64,000 nucleotides of DNA from Nilaparvata lugens. Lineage: Eukaryota > Arthropoda > Insecta > Hemiptera > Delphacidae. Location of the stretch: positions 33,745,917 to 33,809,916 of the forward strand of contig NC_052506.1 of the NCBI RefSeq assembly GCF_014356525.2. Direction: 5' to 3'. Shown piece after piece: positions 35,501 to 47,500 of the stretch (position 1 is the stretch's first letter; each line of letters opens with the position of its first letter). The notes under the pieces are model-generated. The model was given only the letters and a program-made list of their open reading frames with translations, was not told the origin of the DNA and ran no database searches. The position numbers and the translations under genes are program-made.

Positions 35501-38500
35501 TGTAATTTCAAACTAGGTGTGGAATATGACAAGAAAGAAGAAATAATTGATAGTGCGAAATGGCCAAGATTTATCACCTTGAGACGTTTTTTATTCAAAA
35601 GGTTTCAGGGGGGGGGGGTACTGAAGTAGACTTAGAAAATCAGGAGAAAGTTCTGAGAAAACTGGACATGAAACTGAATTTCATATTTTTGAATGTTCAA
35701 TGTCTTAGAACAAAATCAGATGTCCTTGAGATTTTCATAGAGGACATTGACCCCAGCATTCTATGTGTATCTGAGCACTGGCTGAGAGAGGAGGAGGCTG
35801 ATTTTTATGGGAATGTTGGTGGACTGGATCTGGCTAGCATCTATTCAAGGCGCATCCACAGAAATGGTGGATCAACAATTTTTTGAAGAGAGGTATCAGG
35901 TATGTGGAACTGGATGTTCGGTGTCACTGTGTGGAGCTATCAATGGAGCTTGTGGCAATCAAACTAATTGAACATTCCATCACTGTGGTCTCCATTTACC
36001 ACTCTCCGGATGGTGATTTCAAGCAATTCATGGAGCTTCTGGAGGATCTCCTGATTTCATTCACAGAAAAGCAGGATTCAAGGTTGATAATTGGAGGGGA
36101 TTTCAATATTCATCTGGAGGCCCCATCCAGGGAGAGAGATGTCTTCACAAACCTTCTTCATGGACATGGGCTTTTCATTGTGAATCAGCTCCCAACAAGA
36201 GGATCGGCATGCTTGGACACTGTTATCACAAACTTTGATTCCTGGGAGTGCACGGTTGAAGTCATTGATCCCATGCTGTCAGATCACTCCGCAGTGGTTC
36301 TGTCATTGAAACAGAGTATGAGGAGTGAGCCATGGCACTCAGATTACAGCTTCAGCAGCAGACCAGTAAGAGGAAGAAGTTCTGAATTTGCTTTTGACAT
36401 GTTGATTGCTGGATACATGAGTGTCTTCAACTCAGTTTTTCCAAAAATCAAAAGAAAAAACCTGAGAGGTACAAGAAGTTCTCATTCTTATCCAAGAGCT
36501 AAATCATGGTTCTCTGAAGATCTAGTCGAACAAAAAAACTCGGTGACATTACTACACCATTGTTACAAGTCAGCAGTGATCCTGGAGGAGAAAGTGGAAA
36601 AGTATGGACAATATTTGAGACAAAACAAACTGTACAGGCAAATGGTGAGACAAGCAAAAAGAGTGTATAACACATGCACCATCGAAAATGCTTCAAATAG
36701 TTGTAGAGCTGCCTGGGAGGTCATGAACAGACATCGTCCAAAAAAGCCAAGAGTGAGATCTAATATTAGTCCAGACAATTTCAATAACTTTTTTTGTGAG
36801 TTCTGTCGAAGAAGTATTGACTAATATGGCTGTGGCAGACACTGACCCGGTGGAGAATGTTACTAACACGGTACACAGGATGGATGTATGGGAGGAAATA
36901 ACCACTGATAGAGTCAAATGTATTGTCAGGGGCCTGAAAATTTCAAAAACTCGGGACATATTTGGCCTATCAACATTTGTATTGATAGACACCATTGATC
37001 CCATCGCAGAGCAAATGGCTACAGCAGTCAATCATTGCTTCAGATTAGGAGTTTTCCCTGACACATTAAAACTAGCAAGGGCTCTGCCAATTCATAAGAA
37101 AGGAAATACAGAACTTCCATCAAACTTCAGACCTATTTCCATAGTACCTACATTGTCCAAAGTTATTGAGACCGAGATGAAGCAGCAAATCACAAACTTC
37201 TTTGTGAGAAACAACCTCCTCAACCAGGCCCAACATGGTTTTAGAGGTGGTCGTTCAACTGCTAGTGCACTTATGTCCCTGACAGAAAAAATACAGTCAG
37301 CTTTTGAGTATGGAGATTTCCTTTCAATCACGCTTTGCAACCTGAGCAAGGTGTTCGACTGTGTGCCTCATGGTATACTTGTCAAGAAGCTGAAGAAGTA
37401 TGGTGTACAGGGAACAGTAACTAAACACACTAAGAAGCTACCTAGAAAATAGAAGGCAAGTGGTCTCACTTGAGGGAGCCTCATCAGGCATTAAAAATGT
37501 GGATCATGGTGTGCCACAGGGCTCAGTGTTGGGTCCCCTGCTTTTCATCCTGCTTATGAATGACTTCCCAAACAATGAGAGCTCCATACTCTTTGCAGAT
37601 GATACCACATTGACTGCTAGAGGTAAAACTGTGGAAGAAGTGGTGGAAAGATCAGTTCTCCAACTAAATGTTGCCAGGATCTGGTTTGCAGCAAACAAGC
37701 TGATGCTAAATGATGATAAAACAAACTTACTGGTCTGTTCCCTAAAGAGGACAACATTGGAGGCAGAGCCTGTAAAGTTCCTGGGCTTCTGGATAGACAG
37801 CAGGTTGCGATGGAGCTATCATGTGACAGAAGTCTGCAAGAGATTGTCCAGGGTGATATACCTGCTTAGGAAGCTGAGACATATTGTCTGCAGAGACTAC
37901 CTGTTATCAGCTTACCATTCCCTGTTTCACAGTCACATTGGATTTATGGACTACTGCTGTGGGGACATGCACCTTTTTGTCACAATGTGCTACTACTACA
38001 AAAGAAGGCAATCAGAATCATCTCTTTTGCAGGACATAGAGATCATTGTAGGCCACTTTTCAAGGAACTGAAAATTCTCACCATATACAGTCAGTATGTT
38101 CTGTCCTCTTTGATCTATGTCAGGGACAATCAGCCTAAGTTGGTGAGCCACAACACTCACCATGCTACCAATCTGGAAGTTCCTCGCAGCCGGTTGGCCA
38201 GCACACAGAGAAGTTTTCTAGCAGCTGCACTAAGATTTTATAACAGACTCCCAATTGAAGTGAGAAATAAACCTCGCACTAGATTCTGCTCTCTCATCAG
38301 GCAGGCATTAATGAATAGACCAATTTATTCATTGACTGAGCTGGCTGAGGAGCCACTATTTTAAAACTGTTTTATTCATTGACTGAGCTGGCTGAGGAGC
38401 CACTATTTTAAAATATTTTAAAACCTTTGACACAGTCTGTCTGTTACCCCCAGTCAAGGACGAATACATCAAGTATCAAGTATTGTTGATTAAAACACTG

Positions 38501-41500
38501 AATACACTTCGAATACTCAACACACACTATACATTTTGAATTCTTAGAAATTTACTATTCACAATTTGAATTCATTGAACACTTACTAAACACTTTGAAT
38601 ACTAAAAAAATCTAATTTGAATCTCTATTACATTTTACATAATTAATTATAGAATGATAATTAATCAATCATAAAACTCGCAAATCTTATAAAGCCCGTG
38701 ACATTTGTGAAAAAACTTCACTTAACTACAACTAAATACTTAGAACTGAAGACAGCATAACCTGTGTTGAGACTCCACCACATATCGGCGCCATTTTACC
38801 TAGACTTTCACCAATACCTACTATTACTAGTAATAGTAGGTATTGCTTTCACACAGTCGCAGGTCCGGTATTTCGGAGGTCTTGGTTACATCTAATTATC
38901 TAATTTGGTTCACCTTTGATTAACCCTTAGACCAGTTATAGAATAGACACGGCCCATTGTATATTCATACTGAAAGTCGATGAAGCCAACATCTACTGTC
39001 AAATCCACCCGTCACAACGGTGACGTCACGCATCGTATAGAAATTATAGAAAACTTTTTTTAGTTTGTTGTGTAAGTGTTTGTGGTGTTTAACTTACATT
39101 GTTGTTAATTAAACAATGCATTGTTGTTAAACATAGCTTGTTTTCCATAGCAGATTGTTATTTATTTATGTAATTATTATTTATGAAAATGGTAATCTCC
39201 TGTGCAGCATATAATTGCACTGAAATTTTTAGGAAAAAAGCGGAATATCTTTTCATGCATAAGTTAAAATTTATACACATAAATATTGTAAGTTGTAACT
39301 GTAATATTATCCTTGGTTATGATGTAAGTGAACTTATTGCAGCATGACAATAAATTAGTTTTGTAGGCTACCGTACCTTTTTATTTTCAAAACACATTAT
39401 AACTTTGAAGCCGATATCACATAACACATTATAACTTAACCTATATAGTTTTTGCCCGTAGCTAGAAATAACCTAAAAACACCATGAATCGGAAATAGAC
39501 ACAATCTGAAAGTTTTCCATATGATTCGTGACGTCAAGATGGGTGGATTTGGCAGTAGATGTTGGCTTCAGAGGCTAGACTTCCCAGAGTGTCTATTCTA
39601 TAACTAGTCTAAGGATTAACCTCGCCTTTGACGCTTTGATTCTGATACAGGCTATCATTAAGTATTTTTGGTTCAGATGAATTTATCAATAGCTCTATCA
39701 CTGAATCGAATATGTCTATCAAGCTGAAAGTATGGAGAAATTATTGCATTTTTGGAATAAAGTGTTTTTATTAGGGATGGGTATCGAAAGACAAAGCATC
39801 GATGTTTTGAACATCGATGTTTTTTTTATCCTAACATCGATAAGTGAAAAACATCGAACAGTAAACATCGATGTTTTTTGAACATCGATGTTTTTAAACA
39901 TCGTTTATCGCCCTACGTTTTTATGGATGATACTATTAGTCCAGTTAATATAGACAAAAAAAAAAGGGGGTGTGCTTGCAATTTATATTGTAGTTCTGAT
40001 TTTTTAATATATTATTTGGGTACATAAGACAAGTCCAGAACCAATTTCTTCATTCAAGATTTCCTTGTGCTAGATACAAGATAGCCCAAAAACCTCGTAT
40101 TTTCGGCTCATTTTCCAGTTTACAGCTATTTCTGCCAAGTCTCTCCCAGATTATATAATTCTGAAAAAAATGAGATCACTCGGAACTCTCTATCTCCAAT
40201 TACTTTGTTATAATTATTAATCCAAGTACTTTGTTATAATTTTTCAAAAATGAGTAAAATTTGAAGAAAAAATCAATTTTCATGAATTTTAGTTTTTAAT
40301 CTTCCGATTTTTACAATTTAGGTGTATATTTCAAAATCCCTCTAGGCGTATTTTTGTGCTATACAATCTGAGATCAGGTAGAGCGCTCTATGTCATATAG
40401 ATTTCCAGGTACACCTGACAACAATGCTCCTTGTATTGTGGAAAACACCTCATTTTCAGCTTCAACCATCATCACCATCTACTTTGTCCTCACATTGATA
40501 TTTCGCACAATGACATAAGTTCATGGGTAAGAATCACCCGTTAGATGCACTTAATTTCAGTATTTCCTAGTAGAGGCACGCCTCAGTAGAGGACACCTCA
40601 AGGATCAAAATTTCAAACACTTATAATTTACTTGCTCACACTTGCTTTACATGCTCAGATTTCATCTTACTACACTTAATTCTTCTCGGCTCGCCAAGGC
40701 GGTTCAAAATCATGCATCAACAGTCAAATTCGGTCAAAAAATAGAAAATTTATTGTTGAGTGTAGGTACTTCATATTCAATACATAAGAAATGGCCAATT
40801 TCTATATTCAAAGCTATGTATCTCGGTAACCCCTTATTATAAAAATTATTACATGATCTTGAAATGTACAATAGAATTTTCTATTTCATCTGCTGTAAAC
40901 AATTAATGAAAGAATATGCTCGTAGAGTGAGATTTGATTGTTGAAAAAAATCCGGAAATTGTAGATATTTTTCTCATATTAACGGTTTTGGCAGTTCCAT
41001 GATAGCGAAAAGTGATTCAAGATGGATTTTAGGCAACTGAGCTCGTAGAGGATGAATTTATCTACAATTTGTAATTAACCGTAAGTTTCTATGATGTATC
41101 AGACTCGTTTTAGAAACTCTTGATCAACAGTAAAATTACGAAAAAAATTTAAAAACTGGAATCGCCATTTTTAAAATCTTAACTTCCAAATTGTTTTGGA
41201 ATCGAAAGTATTATTTTTTATTGTAGTGGGTAGAGGGGGACAATTTTCACATTCTCACTAGATTTGGAAATTTTATCAGAAGTATTTCACAAGACATGCA
41301 ACTTTGAATATAGAAAATTGGTCATTTTCTGTGTTTTGGAATATGGGCTTAAGTACACTCAACAATAAATTTTCCATTTTTCGACCGAATTTGACTTATT
41401 ATGCATGATTTTGAACCGCCGTGACGAACCGAGAAGGATGAAGTGTATTAGTACGATGAAATCTGAGCATTGTGTATGTGTTTGAAATTTTGATCCTTGA

Positions 41501-44500
41501 GGTGTCCTTAAGCGCGCCTCTCCACTAGGGAAATACTGAAATGAAGTGTATCTTACGGGTGATTCTCATAGAACATAATCTCAAGAACTTATGTCGTTGT
41601 GCGAAATATCAATGTGAGGACAATGTAGTTGGTGATGATGCTTGAAGCTGAAAATTAGGTGTTTTTCACAATACAAGGAGCATTGTTGTCAGGTGTACCT
41701 GGAATATGAGATAGATCGCTATACCTGATCTCAGATTGTAGAGCACAAAAAGAGCTTCTAAAGTGACTACAATTTTATCTGGAGCTATTGTTCCAATATT
41801 TCAACAGTTACTAACTGGAATCACAGCAATTTTGGATTTGTGGTATTCAAGTAACAGCCTTCGAATAATTGAAGTCAGGTTGTGACTAGGAAGATACATC
41901 AACTCTAGTTCACAAGATTTGGCATCTTCATGGTTTAGTCTGAAACCTCTCGGGATATCCTTGAGGATTCGGTCTTAAAATTTCACCCTAAGCTAATCTT
42001 AGCAATCATTGATACTCATATCGTATTCATTCAATACCTGATAGATTTTTTAGGGAATGAAAATGGATTAAGTTTTTTTATATGGATATCTGCACACCTT
42101 ACAATACGAGGACCTCTTTTCCAGAGCTAAATTAATTAGTGTTAAACACATGTTGAGGAAATAATTGTAGTAAGAAAAAACTCTTTCTTCCTAAGAAACG
42201 AAGAATCCGACCTCTTATTCAATTCTAAATAACTAACTATCTAACCTTGACACGGGCCACAGAAGTAATGTAAATCTTCAAGAGTATCCAACAGTCTCAC
42301 ATAAAAATACAGAGAGCCTGATTGAAAAATAAAAATAGCAATCTGCAGGAAATCAAAACTTATGCGAGATCTTTCACAAGAGTGATCTATATTCACAAAA
42401 AACACTAAACAGAATACTACACTAAATAATATGATAAAGATAATGATTATAATTCTGTTACTATTGCTTATTACTCTCAAGATAATCCTCTTCAAACAAA
42501 AAAAAAACTTCTATCAAATTAAAAAAAATTAGAATTCTTTTTACTTTTTAGTTGGGAAAAACATTGGATGACCGATGTCTAGGTAAAACCATCGATAAGT
42601 GAAAAACATCGAACAGTAAACATCGATGTTAAAAACATCAATGTTTGATGTTGAAACATCGATGTTTTTAAACATCGATGTATCGATACCCATCCCTAGT
42701 TTTTATTTCAACGGATCTCTATTTAATAAAATACAAATTTCTTTAATCTGGAATTTAGATAGTATTTTACTTAATAAAAATTCGATATAGTAACAATAGT
42801 TAGAGCATACATTGATAAGCTAGTAGAAACTACTATGATTCTATAGTGAGGTCCACGTTATAATGGCAGTGGATAAAGATAGAAGAATAGCGATGCCGAT
42901 TCTCTGCATTAATTAATTACATTCCTACACTGTCAAAAACATACTTAGCATCGTTGTGGACCTGGAAAAGGATAGTACCACCGGCTTTGTCGAATGATAG
43001 ACAAGGAAAGCAAAACCAAAGTTGATCAAATACTGTCATTATAACGTGGACCTTACTATAGGAAGAATCAATCTACATGTTATGACGTCATTAATTAGTT
43101 GTGGGGCCTGAACCTGAAGTAATAGTAGGTATTGGTTAGAGCTGTCCTTAGACCAGTTGTTATAGAATTAGACATAACTTAGACCAGTTATTCTATAAAT
43201 GGTCTAAGGAGCCGTCACGGCTAGAGTACATAACCTATAAATTCATTGGATATTTATTTATTTATTCATATACAAATACGATCAAGGTAAAAATATGAAT
43301 CATGAAAGCGATATAGTAGTCAACACTCCCAATTCATCTATCGCCATCATGTTCATACATAATAAAAATCCAATAAGTTATCAAATCTAATGAATTTATA
43401 AGTAAATTGGTGCTCTAGTGCTTATAACAACAAGTGTTGTGCTCTAGCCGTGTCTCGACACGCCTCTAAGGAAGGAATTGCACCAGAGAAAATGTAGTTT
43501 AAGATTATTATTTTGAGTATTACTCGAGATAAAAACTGTGAATATGTGGCTGTCTTAAATAATATTATAGTTTGGCTTTGTTCATAAAAAAGAATACAGT
43601 AGTCAGTAGGTTACCACACTTTTGTTTCTTAAAATCAGTTTGCCAAGCAATCACATAATTGAAATTTATAAATCCCAAATGTTTTTTTATTTTATTATTA
43701 ATTAAGATTTTTTTAATCCTTCGTAGTATGAAATAATAATTTCCATTTATTTATTTATTTATTTATTTATTTATTCTTACAAAATCTAGTAGTGCAACAG
43801 GCATAACAGCCCAAACGCACTCATGAATACAGGAAATACATTATTAAAAATTATTACAAAATAATAGATATATATAAATACTAGAAAAGTAATAAAAGAG
43901 AATGTTTAAAATGGTACATGTGAAAAACAGACAAGAAGAATAGTATAATAGCTACTTTGAGAAAGAAGAGAATAATGTTAAAGGTAAATGATAAAACTAA
44001 TTTTGATTATTCAATAAGATCAATCATAACCACATAAAATAACAACATATAACCTACGTATTACATATGGTACTAAGAGAAGTGATGAAAGAACTAGAGA
44101 AAAAGGGATCAAAAGGGAAGTGGAAAAATATGAAAAGTTAGTTAGTGGAAAAAGGGTGACCATGGAGAGAACAATGAAAAGGCCATTGAGAACCAGAGTA
44201 AATTAAGAACAACAGGTCTATATTACTCTTCAATTGAAGAATGGTGACATTTTTCTCTTGAAGCTCCATTTAGACAAGGAGAAGAGATCCACCTGACCAT
44301 CACAGCAGAGGAATGTACGAGGAATACGATTCATTGGTGAGTAATAATGACCAACCGTGTTACATCTACAGATTGAGAACTCTTGCCGATTACGATTATT
44401 GAAGACAGGCACCTTAAAGTTCAGCCTTGCCAACAGATTAGGACTGCTCACGGAACCGTTCACAAGACCATAGAGGAATAAACAAGAAAGTACCTTCCGT

Positions 44501-47500
44501 CTGGATGCCAAAGTCTCATAGCCGAACATGCTGCGCAACACACCAGTTGGAAACCCCAAAGGACAAGGACGATTCAGTTTTCTACAAAATAACAATCTCA
44601 AAAATTTATTCTGAACAATTTCAATCTCATGTATCAGACCCACCTGATGGGGATCCCAAATCACCGCGCAATATTCAAGCAAGCTCCGAACAAGGCTAGG
44701 AAAGAGAGCCATCAAGCCTTCAACATTTCTAAACCCAGCCGTAGATCTCATGATGAAACCCAGCATCCTATTAGCCCTACCAACCAAAGAATGGACATGG
44801 GGAGCGAAACTCAGAGAAGAATCAAACAATACACCCAGATCCTTGAAACTGTCGACTCTAGAGAGTTGAAAGCCGTTAATTCTGTAATTAAAAATAGGAT
44901 AATTCAGCTTACGAGTGAAGACCATAAATTTACATTTGCCAACATTGAGATCGAGGCCGTTATCCGTGCACCACCCTGAGACAAAATCCAGGTCACTTTG
45001 CAGCAGAACAGAATCATTATGGCAATCAATTCTCCTGTAGATCTTCAAGTCATCAGCAAACATCAAACAATTGGATTGCAACAGGCAGCCAGGTAGGTCA
45101 TTAATAACATTAAGAACAACAAAGGACCCAATTACTACCCTGAGGCACACCAGAGGAACTGACATAAGTGCAAGATTTTAAATTCAAGACAGAAACATAA
45201 TTAAGACGATCACTCAGGTAGTCAGAAAAGAAACTAACAAGCCGAGGCACCAAACCAAAACTAGATAATTTACAAACAAGCCGCTTATGACTGATTCTAT
45301 CAAAAGCCTTGGAAAAGTCAGTGTATACTACATCCACTCTACCCCCAACATCAAGCGCCTCTGAAACATCAGCCGTGAACTCAAGCAAGTTAGTTGTGGT
45401 TGAGCGACCCCTCAGGAAACCATGCTGACTATCAGATAAAAAGGGATCAATATGACAAATCACACAATCATAAAGCACTCTCTCAAATACCTTAGCAAAA
45501 GGTGACAATTGAGTTATTGGGCGGAAGTTGGATATGTCATTCCTTCTTCTAGACTTAAATATGGGAATAACCTTACCAATTTTCCATCTGGTGGGGAACA
45601 CTGAAGACCTCAAGGACAGATCAAAGATGAACTTCATGGGAGGACCCAGTATTTCAGCACAACCCTTTACAATAAATGGAGGAACATTGTCAGGGCCACA
45701 GCCAGAACTAGGTCTCAGATTACCTATTGCTGCCAATATTGTACTCAGGTCAATAGAACCAATTGAAAGGGAAGGGATATTAATTCCAGGATTGATGTTG
45801 CCATCGTCGATATCAGCCAAGTGTGTGTCATCAGAAAAAACTGAAGAAAAATATTGAGTGAAGCCATCCGGCAAATCATGCAAACCAAAAACCTGATCAC
45901 CCAAATGCATACCTTCATGAGTAGAGCCATTAGCTCTCCTTGAGTTGACAAAACCCCAAAAGCTCTTGACATCACTTTTGATACCTGACTCCACCCTGGA
46001 TATATAGTTACTATATTGCCGAGCAATCAACTGCTTGACCCGAGTTCTCAAGCTTTTAAATTGTTCCAAGTGGTATAAAGAGAAACTCTTCTTTTTAGCA
46101 CACCTATCCTTCCTTTTCATTAGTCCAATTATTTCAGCATTGAACCATGGTGGATATTTAGTGCCTCCGGGCCTGACCCTCCTCTTTGGCACACAATTAT
46201 CAAAGCACTCATAGATGAAGTTGTAAAATATATCAACAGCTTCATCTACACTAGAAGAATTATAAATAAGTTCCCAATGACAATCTCTCAACTGAGTATA
46301 AAGCATGAGATAGTCCGCCCTCCTGAAGTCATACAGTTCAATACAATTCGAAAACCATGTACAATTCGATTTATTTGAATGGGTACAGTTCCGTATTTGG
46401 TGTACGGTTTGTATTATCGACATTGATATTATTGAACCTAAAATGTTCTGTTTAATAATGTTTTGAAGGTGGAACATTTTAATCCAACTTCATCCACTTC
46501 ATTTGAACTTCAATCCAACTTCATTTTAACCACTTTTTTAATCCAACTTCTTTTTACCATTCACTTATACCTTGCTAGGCTACTCAATAATTATGTTTCA
46601 AACAATGATTTTTCTGCCATTTCATAGAGTTGTGACACTTGAAAATTTCTCATTCAATAGGAGACTGAACTGCAAAGGGCCGCTTTTTTCGAACTATCGA
46701 GTCTATAATCTACACTGCCTGGCTAAGAAACATGGCTATCGTAACTTAAATTATAATGCACTTACTTGCTATGCACATATAGCATGCAACGAGACATACC
46801 AAGCAGCAAGCAGAAGAAGCAGCAAGAAGTATCTACTCACAGTCTGAGGATCACAATCATAGAACCCCTTTTATTCTCTGAGGGAGTTCTATGATTGTGA
46901 TCCTCAGACTGTAAGTAGATACTTCTTGCTGCTTGGTATGTCTCGTTGCATGCGAGAAGAGAAATGTGTGCTTTGACTTGTAACTTTTGTTCTTTACCTG
47001 TCTTATGTTTTTTTTATTGTTCTTGACTTGTTCAATTGTGGACATGAACAGAAAGAAACACATTAATATTATTATCATTACAGTTCAGAAAAGAAATATC
47101 CAAATTGAGTAACTCTAGCGTATTCCAACTTTATATCAAATTCTTGACCCAAATAATATGTATTCAAAACTCAAGTAAATCTTCACTTCTAGGATTGATA
47201 AACTTTGCTTTGATACAAACAAAAAATATATACAAATATATACTAGTATAATTATAATGTGATTTAGTTCCTAACTCACAGTACACAATTTACAGCTATC
47301 ATTAACATAATTATTGATTACGGCGAACATTACGGCTTTCAGTTTTGTGAAGGACTTTCATCTTAGGTTGAGAACCCTCTCACATGCCTCCCACATAAAA
47401 AATATGATCTGATAAGTTGATCCCTTGTTTTACGATTCGGGGGCAAGCGGAAGTTGAAAGAAGCCAACTGCGCATGACTGACTGATGTATTTATAATTTT

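Larger units (their letters stand above)
34880..38484 (+). mobile_element. LINE F: near full-length, degenerate CR1/jockey-type
   Basis: Contains ORF1 pieces (34894-35640), ORF2 endonuclease and reverse transcriptase (35640-38364) and a 3' UTR ending in short repeats (ATCAAGTATCAAGTATTG at about 38465-38484). Same strand as CDIN1, in intron 1. Many frameshifts. Confidence 0.85.
39772..42698. mobile_element. hAT-like element, 2.9 kb, no transposase
   Basis: Ends TAGGGATGGGTATCGA and its complement, flanked by the exact 8-bp duplication GTTTTTAT (39764-39771, 42699-42706). Both subterminal regions hold many copies of AACATCGATGTTTT-type palindromes, typical of hAT transposase-binding arrays. 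The interior is dominated by one large inverted repeat. No long frame. Confidence 0.82.

Noticed and set aside
40642..40842. 66-codon frame inside the hAT-like element
   Set aside because: Lies within one arm of the internal inverted repeat and is not preserved in the other copies; not a transposase.
46572..46847. 91-codon + strand frame before the 68-bp hairpin
   Set aside because: Runs into the hairpin arm, no domain, no splice context; not supported as a gene.
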